This document shows positions 34,079-41,723 of a stretch of DNA of 64,000 bases, piece by piece (the first letter of the stretch is position 1; every line of letters starts with the position of its first letter). The stretch is from Bacteroidales bacterium (GTDB lineage: Bacteria; Bacteroidota; Bacteroidia; Bacteroidales; UBA3824), in the NCBI GenBank assembly GCA_017417315.1, contig JAFPZK010000078.1:1-64000 (forward strand), written 5' to 3'. The notes under the pieces are model-generated. The model saw nothing but the letters and a program-made list of their open reading frames with translations. It searched no databases and was not told the DNA's origin. The position numbers and the translations under genes are program-made.

Positions 34079-35470
34079 TTGTTGAAAGGGTTGGATATTA
34101 ATATAAAGCAACTTAACGACTTAAATAAGGATGACTTACGAATAGAAGCGGAATTTTATCAAAAAAAATATGTAAATTTGATTCAGTTGTTGAATAACCA
34201 CAAATGTGTCAATTTATCTGAACTCGTTTCAAAACCAATTCAGACAGGACATACGCCGTCTATGAATAATTCAAGTTTTTATGGAGGAACAATCAAATTA
34301 ATCAAAACGGACAATCTTAGAGTTAATGAAATATGCCCCCCATTTGCTCACTATTTAACAAAACTCGGCAACGATGAAATAAAACGGACGGAACTGCAAG
34401 AGAATGATATCATTACAACAATTATTGGTGCTACATATAGTGTTATAGGTCGTAGTTGTATAATTCACGAGGACATATTGCCTGCAAACATTAATCAAAA
34501 TATAGCACATATTCGTCCTGATAGAAACAAAATTTTACCCGAGTACTTGAATGTATATCTAAATTCTAAGTATGGTAAATTGTTCCTTGAATATCTATCT
34601 CGACAAATGGAACAAGTAAATCTTAATTGTAATGAAGTTGGAATGGTAAAAGTACCAATTTTTACTGATGTGTTCCAAAAAAAAATCGAAACAAAAGTTA
34701 AATCGGCTTATAGCAAAAAGACAGAATCTCAACACCTTTACGCCTCCGCCGAAAACCAACTTCTCGAAGAACTTGGTTTGAAAGATTGGAAACCTGAAAA
34801 TCAAAATGTCAATGTCAAAACATTGAAAGAATCGTTTTTGAGTTCGGGAAGATTGGATGCAGAGTATTATCAAAGCAAGTATGATGCATTGTTTACTCAA
34901 CTCTCTAAATATGATTGCGATACGCTCAATAAAATTGTCAATACTAAGAAATCTGTTGAGCCGGGTAGCGATGCATATCAAGACAATGGTATTCCATTTA
35001 TAAGAGTTTCTGACGTTGACAAATTCGGCATTTCTGAACCTAAAATTTTCTTGTCGTCCGACGATTTCGATTTGCAAGAATTGCGACCAAAGAAAGACAC
35101 AATTCTTTTGTCGAAAGATGGCAGTGTCGGTATTGCGTACAAAGTGGAAAAAGATTTGGATTGTATCACATCGGGCGCGTTGCTTCATTTGACTGTTTTT
35201 AACAAAGATTACAATCCTGATTATTTGACGCTTGTATTGAACTCCAAAATTGTAAAAATGCAATCCGAACGAGATGCAAATGGTGCAATCATTCAGCATT
35301 GGAAACCGTCAGAAATTGAGCAAGTTATTATCCCAAAACTCGCAAAAACAATTCAAGACGACATTTCTTCAAAAATCCAAAAATCCTTTGCCTTGAAAGC
35401 CGAAAGCAAACGACTTTTGGAAGAGGCAAAACTTTTGGTTGAAAGGGAAATTGAAAAAGGAGGTAAATGA
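34079..35470 (+). CDS. Restriction-modification specificity part (HsdS-like)
   Basis: 463 residues if started at the only near start, a weak TTG at 34079; no ATG is found at the N-terminus and the frame is open back to the T8 run. Two target-recognition domains (about 40-190 and 255-430) alternate with conserved helical spacers (LYASAENQLLEELGLKDW and the final KAESKRLLEEAKLLVE), the classical HsdS layout. The repeated RIEAEFYQKKY and RLDAEYYQSKY mark the start of each half. It is probably the C-terminal part of the same polypeptide as the preceding gene, separated by a frameshift. Confidence 0.85.
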   Translation: MLKGLDINIKQLNDLNKDDLRIEAEFYQKKYVNLIQLLNNHKCVNLSELVSKPIQTGHTPSMNNSSFYGGTIKLIKTDNLRVNEICPPFAHYLTKLGNDEIKRTELQENDIITTIIGATYSVIGRSCIIHEDILPANINQNIAHIRPDRNKILPEYLNVYLNSKYGKLFLEYLSRQMEQVNLNCNEVGMVKVPIFTDVFQKKIETKVKSAYSKKTESQHLYASAENQLLEELGLKDWKPENQNVNVKTLKESFLSSGRLDAEYYQSKYDALFTQLSKYDCDTLNKIVNTKKSVEPGSDAYQDNGIPFIRVSDVDKFGISEPKIFLSSDDFDLQELRPKKDTILLSKDGSVGIAYKVEKDLDCITSGALLHLTVFNKDYNPDYLTLVLNSKIVKMQSERDANGAIIQHWKPSEIEQVIIPKLAKTIQDDISSKIQKSFALKAESKRLLEEAKLLVEREIEKGGK

Positions 35471-35501
35471 TTTTCCGTCAGTTGTACAAAACCAATGGAA
35501 T

Positions 35502-35553
35502 AAAAAAACTCAGCCAAATTCAACAAAAATGTGCGAATTTGGCTGAGTTTTTT
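35502..35553. repeat. Island hairpin repeat, copy b
   Basis: CTCAGCCAAATTC (35509-35521) and GAATTTGGCTGAG (35535-35547) with A-run before and T-run after. It lies between the convergent specificity gene and Fic remnant and can terminate both. Confidence 0.85.
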
Positions 35554-36188
35554 CACTTTTCCCTCAAACAATATCCTGTATTCTTACCTTTGCCGTCGGT
35601 CTTTTCTAAAATCCCGTTTTCGATGAGAAAATTAATGTCATTCAACGCCGTATCCTTAGAACACTTGTTGATTTTGGCATATTTGGCGGTGGTAAGTTTG
35701 CCGTCAAAACCGTCAAAAAGCATTGCTAAAATTTTCTTTTGACGTTGATTGACTGCAACAGAAGAAATCTTCGCAAAAAAATCCGTCTTGTCCAAAATTT
35801 TGTCAATCGTTTCGATGGACTTATCAATTGATTTTCTAAGGCTGCTTAAAAACCATTGAAGCCAACCCGTTATGTCGCCGTCGCCGGTCTCCGTATCTTC
35901 GAGAATGTTGTAATAGCCGTTGCGGTCTAAATTTATTTCGTTGGAAACACTATAAAACCTCAGCGGCGAATCTTCCGACTTCGCGAGCAACATATCCGTC
36001 AACGCCCTTGCAATGCGACCGTTACCGTCGTCAAAAGGGTGAATGGTTACAAACCAAAAATGCGCAATAGCGGCTTTCAAAACCCAATCCGTCGCACTTT
36101 CCGAATTGAACCACGCCAAAAACTTCTGCATTTCTTCCGGCACTTTTTTCGGTTTAGGTAAGTCGAATTTCTCCCAAAACGCTAACAA
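35553..36188 (-). pseudogene. 5'-truncated Fic-domain gene
   Basis: The frame encodes the Fic core with the full motif HPFDDGNGRIAR, then a helical linker and a C-terminal winged-helix part (KYAKINKCSKDTALNDINFL). Fic proteins of this layout are near 360 residues; here only about 210 remain, starting abruptly at LAFWEKFDLPKP. An in-frame TGA stands directly before the first sense codon, there is no ATG, and no upstream frame continues the protein. Fic enzymes transfer AMP to target proteins. The inhibitory and N-terminal parts are gone, so it is probably inactive. The break lies in a repeat-rich gap bordering island repeat c. Confidence 0.75.
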
Positions 36189-36255
36189 TCAAATTGTTAT
36201 CATACTTAAAATCTTGCCAATTATTTTTTTGATGCAGATACATAGCGAAAATATT

Positions 36256-36318
36256 TTCTGCAAAGATGACAATTTTTCGGCGAATACGCAATTATTCGCC
36301 GAAAAATCTTCGGCGAAT
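36256..36318. repeat. CGGCGAAT hairpin and 30-bp shared sequence
   Basis: Positions 36256-36285 (TTCTGCAAAGATGAC, then AATTTTTCGGCGAAT) recur exactly at 39498-39527. Here the end forms a perfect 14-bp hairpin, TTTTTCGGCGAATA (36273-36286) and TATTCGCCGAAAAA (36293-36306), followed by a third TTCGGCGAAT (36309-36318). No gene is seen between 36189 and 36544. Confidence 0.8.
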
Positions 36319-36361
36319 GTTTAGTTTTTTAATACTTCATTTAACTTGTAAAAACACACGA

Positions 36362-36491
36362 TTTTTATTTAGTTAAAAATTCTTAATACAAAACATTTAA
36401 CTATTTAGTTTACAACATTTTAACTTTAAGATTTTCAGAAAAAAGTCAGCCAAATTCGATAAAAATGTGCGAATTTGGCTGACTTTTTTTT
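36362..36491. repeat. Island hairpin repeat, copy c
   Basis: Hairpin GTCAGCCAAATTCG (36444-36457) and CGAATTTGGCTGAC (36469-36482), A-run before and nine T after. About 80 bp of upstream flank match copies a and d (for example CATTTTAACTTTAAGATTTT). It lies before the ATPase gene, not after a gene, and its T-tract forms part of the next promoter. Confidence 0.85.
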
Positions 36492-36519
36492 TGAAAAATA
36501 GAAGTAATTTTATATTTTT
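36489..36519 (+). promoter_or_regulatory. Promoter of island ATPase 2
   Basis: TTTG (36489-36492) is the end of the T-tract of repeat c; after 19 bp comes TATTTTTG (36512-36519), 25 bp before the ATG. Confidence 0.6.
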
Positions 36520-36544
36520 GAAGCGTGATTTTAAGTGAAAGCGT

Positions 36545-37996
36545 ATGAAAATAGACACTATTATCGGCAGAGAAAAAGAGATTGCAACGTTAGAAAGAAT
36601 GTTGAAATCCTCAAAATCCGAATTTGCAGCCATTTACGGACGGCGGCGAGTGGGAAAATCGTACCTCATTGAAGAAGTTTTCAAAGGAAAAATCGTCTTT
36701 GAACTTGTAGGAACTTTCCTCAAAGACAAAGACGATAAAACATATAAGTCGGTACAACTCAGGCACTTTTACAACGAACTCATTGACCTCGGTTTCGATG
36801 CAGGTCAAGAACCTCCTAAAAATTGGGGTGAGGCTTTCCGTTTGCTCAAAAAATACCTTGAATCCATTAAAAACCGCCGTAAAGTGCTGTTCTTTGATGA
36901 GTTACCTTGGCTTGCGGGGCCTCAGTCATCGCAACTGATAGCCGAATTAGGATATTTTTGGAACTCGTGGGCAAACCGTCAGCGCAATATCGTGCTGATT
37001 GTCTGCGGCTCGGCAACAAGTTGGATGCTCAACAATGTAATTCGCGACTATGGCGGATTGCACGGACGGCTTACGCAAATGATTCATCTTCTGCCGTTTA
37101 CGCTCAAAGAATGTGCATTGTTTTTCCAAAAACGCGGTTTTCACTTATCGCAATACGAAATTGCAATCAATTATATGGTTATGGGCGGCATTCCGTATTA
37201 TTTGGACAAGTTGCAGCCAAATATGACACTCACTGAAAACATTGACGAGATTTTTTTTCAAAACCCTGCTGTCCATCAGGAGTTTAAAGATGTTTATACC
37301 GGGCTTTTTGCTTCTAACGAACGTTATGTGGAACTTGTCAAAATACTTTCTGACAAATTTTACGGTATGACCCGCAACGAAATTATGAAGGCTTCCGGGA
37401 TAAGCGGCGGCGGCACTTTGACAAAGATAATTGACAATCTTTTGCAATCTGACATTATCCGTGAATATCCGCGTTTAGGCGGCTCGCGCGAAGAAAAGGT
37501 CTATCAACTGAAAGATTTTTTTACGTTGTTTTATTTTAATTTTCTCAGCGACAAGAGTTTACAACACGGCGGAAATTGGAAGTCAATACAACGGACGGCT
37601 AAGTTTTTTACTTGGGCAGGCAACACTTTTGAACTTTTGGTAACGCAACACATTCCACAGTTGGCTGAGGCTTTACGCATTTCAACTATCACTAAATCTT
37701 TCTGTTACAGCGGCAAAACTGCAGACGGTAACGGTGCGCAAATAGATTTAGTATTACAATGGGCTGGCGAACGCACCGACTATCTTTGCGAAATAAAGTT
37801 TTGTGAAAACAATTTCACATTTACCGCAGATTATCAGCGCAATATCCTCAACAAACTTGACGCATTTATGAATTCAAAACTTCATAAGCCTTCACATTCG
37901 GTTCAATTAGTGCTTGTTACCACTATGGGACTTAACAAAAATGAACATTCTACATCAATAAATCAAGTGGTAAATTTTGACGATTTGTTTAGATAG
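36545..37996 (+). CDS. AAA ATPase with DUF234-like C-terminus, island copy 2
   Basis: 483 residues. GREKEIATLERML then Walker A GRRRVGKS at about 32-39 and Walker B VLFFDELPWL mark the archaeal-type ATPase family (PF01637). A winged-helix region (NEIMKASGISGGGTLTKIID) follows, and a C-terminal DUF234-like PD-(D/E)XK core (AQIDLVLQW and LCEIKF). It differs strongly in sequence from the other three ATPases of the island. Its function is unknown. Its last codons GATTTGTTTAG resemble the start of the repeat flank at the end of ATPase 1. Confidence 0.85.
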   Translation: MKIDTIIGREKEIATLERMLKSSKSEFAAIYGRRRVGKSYLIEEVFKGKIVFELVGTFLKDKDDKTYKSVQLRHFYNELIDLGFDAGQEPPKNWGEAFRLLKKYLESIKNRRKVLFFDELPWLAGPQSSQLIAELGYFWNSWANRQRNIVLIVCGSATSWMLNNVIRDYGGLHGRLTQMIHLLPFTLKECALFFQKRGFHLSQYEIAINYMVMGGIPYYLDKLQPNMTLTENIDEIFFQNPAVHQEFKDVYTGLFASNERYVELVKILSDKFYGMTRNEIMKASGISGGGTLTKIIDNLLQSDIIREYPRLGGSREEKVYQLKDFFTLFYFNFLSDKSLQHGGNWKSIQRTAKFFTWAGNTFELLVTQHIPQLAEALRISTITKSFCYSGKTADGNGAQIDLVLQWAGERTDYLCEIKFCENNFTFTADYQRNILNKLDAFMNSKLHKPSHSVQLVLVTTMGLNKNEHSTSINQVVNFDDLFR

Positions 37997-38004
37997 TTTT
38001 TTAA

Positions 38005-38099
38005 ACTAACCATTTAGTTTACAACATTTTAACTTTAAGATTTTCAGAAAAAACTCAGCCAAATTCGATAAAAATATGCGAATTTGGCTGACTTTTTTT
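38005..38099. repeat. Island hairpin repeat, copy d
   Basis: Hairpin TCAGCCAAATTCG (38055-38067) and CGAATTTGGCTGA (38079-38091), with about 45 bp of flank almost identical to copy c. It lies between convergent ATPases 2 and 3 and can terminate both. Confidence 0.88.
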
Positions 38100-38106
38100 A
38101 TGAAAA

Positions 38107-39363
38107 TTACTCATTGTCAATCAAAAACTTCCAAATAGGAACGACACTAATTTTTATGCCGTCTAATTCGATTTCTTCTTCTTGATTATAAGTGATTACC
38201 AAAAGTTGTTCGGCATTGAAAAACTTCTTAGCCTTCACCAAGGCACCAAACTCACGCTTTCGGGTGTCATCGGTCTTCATATCATACGATACTTGAATCA
38301 ACAAACCTTCGTCAGGAACGCAAAAATCAACTTCGATATTCTTGTTATAATAAAAAAGTCTGTTGCCAAATTTTTTGTAAAGTTCCAAAGCAACAATATT
38401 TTCCAATAGTTTTGTATCCGGCTGATAAAGAAACAAATTCAAAATGCCGTTATCGAAAAAATAATGTTTTTTCTGATTTTCTCTTTCGGTAATCGAATCG
38501 CTGAAATTGCTCACAGAAAAAGTCAAGTACGCTTCATTCAAATAACCGAGATAATTGGTAATTGTCTCGCGAGCAATCTTAGTTCCGTCGCCTTGCAGAA
38601 TATTTTGAAGCCGCTTAATAGATACCGGTTGCATTACCCCATCGGCAAGTTTACGAATCAACAATTTGAGCGACTGCTCGTTGCGTATTCCTTTTCTAAT
38701 AACAATGTCAGAAAACAAAATTTTATGATAGAGTGATTGCAACCACTCTTTTTTGTCTTGCAACAAAAACACCTCAGAAAGTCCGCCATTATAAAAATAC
38801 TCAGCAAACAGCCTCACAACAGCAGATTTTACAGACGAAAATTCCCAATTTCTATTAAGTTCCACACCGTTAAATTTCAGAAATTCCGCCAGTGAAAATG
38901 GATAAATTTCTTTCGCAATGTAACGTCCGCCAAGTACGCTGCTAATTTCGCGGCTCAACATGTGCGCATTGCTGCCCGTAATCAAAACACGGCGTTTTTC
39001 ATCGGCAAGACGGCGGGCAAAATGCTCCCACCCGTCAACATTTTGTATTTCGTCAAGAAAAATAATCGGTTCGTGAGCATACAATTCGCTGTAACATTCC
39101 AAAATCAAGTGTAATTCCTCTTTTTTGATGTCGGAAATTCTTTCATCTTCAAAATTTATAAAAAGGATTTCTTCAATAGAATGTCCTTGTTCTACAAGAT
39201 TTTTTATGTATTGGTACAACAAAAAGGATTTACCGGCGCGACGTATTCCCACGAAAACATAATTTGCTGCAAAATCCAATTCGATATTGCGCTTTTGAAG
39301 TTTGATTTTTGAAACAAACTCTTGCTGACGAATTATTATCTGTTTGATGACATTTTTATCCAT
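38107..39363 (-). CDS. AAA_14/DUF4143 ATPase, island copy 3
   Basis: 418 residues. Walker A GIRRAGKS near residues 39-46, Walker B IIFLDEIQNVDGW, GSNAHMLSREISSVLGGRY and the C-terminal DUF4143 with nuclease-like core (YYNKNIEVDFCVP and LLIQVSYD). In place of the usual ExK the second strand reads IQVSYD, so a nuclease role is doubtful. The promoter is overlapped by a palindrome (39388-39419), suggesting dedicated control. It is only distantly similar to copies 1 and 4. Confidence 0.85.
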   Translation of the reverse strand: MDKNVIKQIIIRQQEFVSKIKLQKRNIELDFAANYVFVGIRRAGKSFLLYQYIKNLVEQGHSIEEILFINFEDERISDIKKEELHLILECYSELYAHEPIIFLDEIQNVDGWEHFARRLADEKRRVLITGSNAHMLSREISSVLGGRYIAKEIYPFSLAEFLKFNGVELNRNWEFSSVKSAVVRLFAEYFYNGGLSEVFLLQDKKEWLQSLYHKILFSDIVIRKGIRNEQSLKLLIRKLADGVMQPVSIKRLQNILQGDGTKIARETITNYLGYLNEAYLTFSVSNFSDSITERENQKKHYFFDNGILNLFLYQPDTKLLENIVALELYKKFGNRLFYYNKNIEVDFCVPDEGLLIQVSYDMKTDDTRKREFGALVKAKKFFNAEQLLVITYNQEEEIELDGIKISVVPIWKFLIDNE

Positions 39364-39387
39364 AACATTCTACTTTGATTTCCGTGG

Positions 39388-39419
39388 CAAATTTAGCAAA
39401 AAAAATTATAAGTTGCAAC
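39388..39419 (-). promoter_or_regulatory. Promoter of island ATPase 3 with overlapping palindrome
   Basis: -7 box TAAATTTG (39388-39395, minus); 20 bp upstream GTTG (39416-39419) in the -33 place, inside the palindrome AAGTTGCAACTT (39410-39421). A repressor bound there would block the promoter. Confidence 0.55.
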
Positions 39420-39484
39420 TTTTTGTAAAAATATGCCACTTATAAGTTGCAACTTTTTGCTAAAATATGCAATTAATAAGTGGC
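39406..39484. repeat. Tandem 31-bp repeats with palindromic centre
   Basis: Two copies (39406-39436 and 39440-39470, period 34) of a unit starting TTATAAGTTGCAACTTTTTG and ending AAAATATGC. Each holds the perfect palindrome AAGTTGCAACTT. GCCACTTAT (39435-39443) and ATAAGTGGC (39476-39484) flank the second copy as an inverted pair. Confidence 0.85.
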
Positions 39485-39497
39485 ATAGTTTTTTTTC

Positions 39498-39527
39498 TTC
39501 TGCAAAGATGACAATTTTTCGGCGAAT
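39498..39527. repeat. Second copy of the 30-bp sequence from 36256
   Basis: Exact copy of 36256-36285; here the CGGCGAAT end is not followed by its inverted arm. Confidence 0.8.
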
Positions 39528-39534
39528 TCTCAAT

Positions 39535-39635
39535 AAAAATACTTAACTACTTAATCCACAATATTTTAGTTATAAAAACTTCAAAAAAACTCAGCCAAAT
39601 TCAATAAAAATATGCGAATTTGGCTGAGTTTTTTT
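39535..39635. repeat. Island hairpin repeat, copy e
   Basis: CTCAGCCAAATTC (39590-39602) and GAATTTGGCTGAG (39616-39628), A-run before, T-run after, with a more diverged flank. It follows ATPase 4 on the minus strand and serves as its terminator. Confidence 0.85.
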
Positions 39636-39658
39636 CATTTGTTGTTAAGAGAAAAAAA

Positions 39659-40864
39659 TTACAATCCATTTTTCAAAAACTCCCTCAATCCTAAATGTGT
39701 AACTCCATTGTAATCACGATTTTTTACAAATGGCGTGAGTGAAATTACATATTTTGGATAGTTGTCTTGAATGTCTTGAAGACGACCAAACTCGCGTTTG
39801 ATGGTTTCTTCGTCTTTCAAAAAGTAAGCAACTTGGATGTATTTGAGTTCGTTGGTCTTGCGACATACGAAATCTATCTCGCCAACACGAAGTTCGCCGA
39901 TATAAACTTGGTAGCCAAGTCGCACAAGGTGTTGGTAGATAACGTTTTCGAGTACTTTCTCTATGTCGGTTTCGCGGTTGGAGCCCACAATAAAATTTCT
40001 CAGACCGACATCGCCAAAATAAACTTTCTGATTGGTCTCGAAGATTTTTTTGCCATGTATGTCGTACCGTTTGACACTTTTTAATAAGAATGCGTCCTCA
40101 AAATATCCCGTATAATCAAGGATTACATTGGTGGAAACATCTTGCTTCTGCGACTTCATATACTTGCTGATGCTTGTGGCAGAATTGACCTTACCTATCG
40201 TATCCGCCCAAAATACCAACAAATTGTTCATAAAAGTAACGTTGCGAATCTGATAACGCTCTATCACGTCTTTTAATAAAACAGTGTTGAAAATACTCCT
40301 CAGATATTCCCAAACGTGTTCTTCGTCGTCAAGCCCGATGACAGACAATCCCGGAAGTCCACCGTATTCAAGATATTTCATCAATGAATCGTCATTGTCA
40401 TCAAGAGAATGGAATTGCAGAAACTCCAAATAACTCAACGGCAGAATGTGAATTTCTTCATATCGTCCGCTAAGCAAAGTCGATAATTCGCTGCTCAGCA
40501 TTTTGGAATTGCTGCCCGTGATGATGATGTCGGTTTTATCCTCAGTCCTAAAACTCCTGATTGTACGCTCCCAACCTTCAATATCCTGAATTTCATCAAC
40601 AAGAATGTAATTGTGTTTGCCTTTTACGAAATGACAATCAATGTATTCGCCTAATTGTTCATCTGTTTTGATAAAAGCAAAATCGCGTTTTTCCTTGTCA
40701 ATATAGACGAAATTTGCATCGTTTTCGTTTTTATGACGCTCAATAAAGTCTTTCAAAACAAAACTTTTACCGACACGTCTCTGACCTGTCAGAACAATAA
40801 TTTGGGATTTGCCAATCCAAGAATCTACTTTATCAGCGTATTGTTTTCGTGTAATTATTTTCAT
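39659..40864 (-). CDS. AAA_14/DUF4143 ATPase, island copy 4
   Basis: 401 residues. Walker A GQRRVGKS at about 27-34, Walker B YILVDEIQDIEGW, GSNSKMLSSELSTLLSGRY and a C-terminal DUF4143 part with the core LRVGEIDFVCRK and YIQVAYFL. The layout is as in copies 1 and 3, but sequence identity by eye is limited to the motifs, so these are not recent duplicates. A -7 box TATCTTTG lies at 40887-40894 (minus). Its function is unknown; it probably uses ATP to regulate a DNA- or protein-directed activity. Confidence 0.85.
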   Translation of the reverse strand: MKIITRKQYADKVDSWIGKSQIIVLTGQRRVGKSFVLKDFIERHKNENDANFVYIDKEKRDFAFIKTDEQLGEYIDCHFVKGKHNYILVDEIQDIEGWERTIRSFRTEDKTDIIITGSNSKMLSSELSTLLSGRYEEIHILPLSYLEFLQFHSLDDNDDSLMKYLEYGGLPGLSVIGLDDEEHVWEYLRSIFNTVLLKDVIERYQIRNVTFMNNLLVFWADTIGKVNSATSISKYMKSQKQDVSTNVILDYTGYFEDAFLLKSVKRYDIHGKKIFETNQKVYFGDVGLRNFIVGSNRETDIEKVLENVIYQHLVRLGYQVYIGELRVGEIDFVCRKTNELKYIQVAYFLKDEETIKREFGRLQDIQDNYPKYVISLTPFVKNRDYNGVTHLGLREFLKNGL

Positions 40865-40886
40865 AATCTTTATACTTTTTACGCTG

Positions 40887-40894
40887 CAAAGATA
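40887..40894 (-). promoter_or_regulatory. -7 box of island ATPase 4
   Basis: TATCTTTG, 23 bp before the ATG. The upstream CAAA/CAAC on the plus strand (40915-40921), in the first direct repeat, could be the -33 element. Confidence 0.5.
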
Positions 40895-40899
40895 ATAAT

Positions 40900-40968
40900 T
40901 TTATTGTTTATAGACAACAAATCTGCAAAATTTTAACTTTTATTGTTTATAGACAACAAATCTGCAAA
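40900..40968. repeat. Two 30-bp direct repeats upstream of ATPase 4
   Basis: Identical units at 40900-40929 and 40939-40968 (TTTATTGTTTATAGACAACA, then AATCTGCAAA). Each holds TTGTTTATAGACAA, an imperfect dyad. They replace the 5' arm of the island hairpin, whose 3' half follows directly. Confidence 0.85.
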
Positions 40969-40985
40969 TTTGGCTGACTTTTTTT
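40966..40985. repeat. Island hairpin repeat, half copy f
   Basis: Only the 3' arm and T-run of the hairpin remain: AAATTTGGCTGACTTTTTTT. It touches the stop codon of the TlpA fragment. Confidence 0.8.
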
Positions 40986-41723
40986 CTATTTTTTCAACTC
41001 TTCTTCAATCTTCTTTTTGTAATAATCCACGCCGTGAAATCCCGTGTGAAAATCTTTAACTTCACCGTCTTTGCCGATAATGACATACGAGGGAATCCCC
41101 GTAAAGCCCCATTTGTTCATCAAAGAATCTGCCTGACTGTATTTTAAACGGTAGTGATGACCTTTCATCGAAACTATCATTCCGTTATACTCCTCAATCG
41201 GCGACGATTCGTCAGCAATAAACAAAAATACAACGTCTTTGCCTGCATAATCTTTTTCCATCGGCTCCATCTGCTTGATTGCACTGCGGCAAGGGCTGCA
41301 CCACGTATCCCAAAAATCAACGAAAATTACTTTGCCTTTGAAATCTTTTATCAATTCCACCAACAAAGAATCACCTTCGCTTTCACTCGCCTGATGAACA
41401 AAATAACCGCCGCGTTTCTTTTCGGCTTCAATTTTGGCTATGATTTCGGTGTTTTTGGCTTTTACATATTCCGCATAAAACGGAAAACGCATTTTTTCAA
41501 ATTCTTTAACCACAGAATCCGCTACAACTGCATATTTGTTAAGCCCTTGACAATATTCCTGCAATTTTAAGAAATCCCTGAAATAACTCTCGTTACCGAA
41601 AATTTTTGTCCAAAGCACTTCTTTGTTTTTAGCACCATCGAAACGTTCTTTATCCGTTCGATTGCGAACAAACGCCTCAATGTCGGAATTATATTTATCT
41701 ACAATTTTCTTTTCTCTTTGTCG
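40986..41723 (-). pseudogene. Thioredoxin-like (TlpA/ResA) protein lacking its N-terminus
   Basis: The C-terminal thioredoxin domain is complete: FVDFWDTWCSPCRSAIKQMEP with the redox CxxC, VVFLFIADE and the cis-Pro segment GIPSYVIIGKDG. The frame is open upstream to 41723, where a TGA stops it, with no ATG and no signal peptide, though such proteins act outside the cytoplasm. A GTG at 41618 is the only start-like codon. It is probably the tail of a large TlpA lipoprotein; the lipoprotein at 42052-43254, in the same direction, may be its head, parted by a DUF1016 remnant. It is also possible that both are unrelated. Confidence 0.65.
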
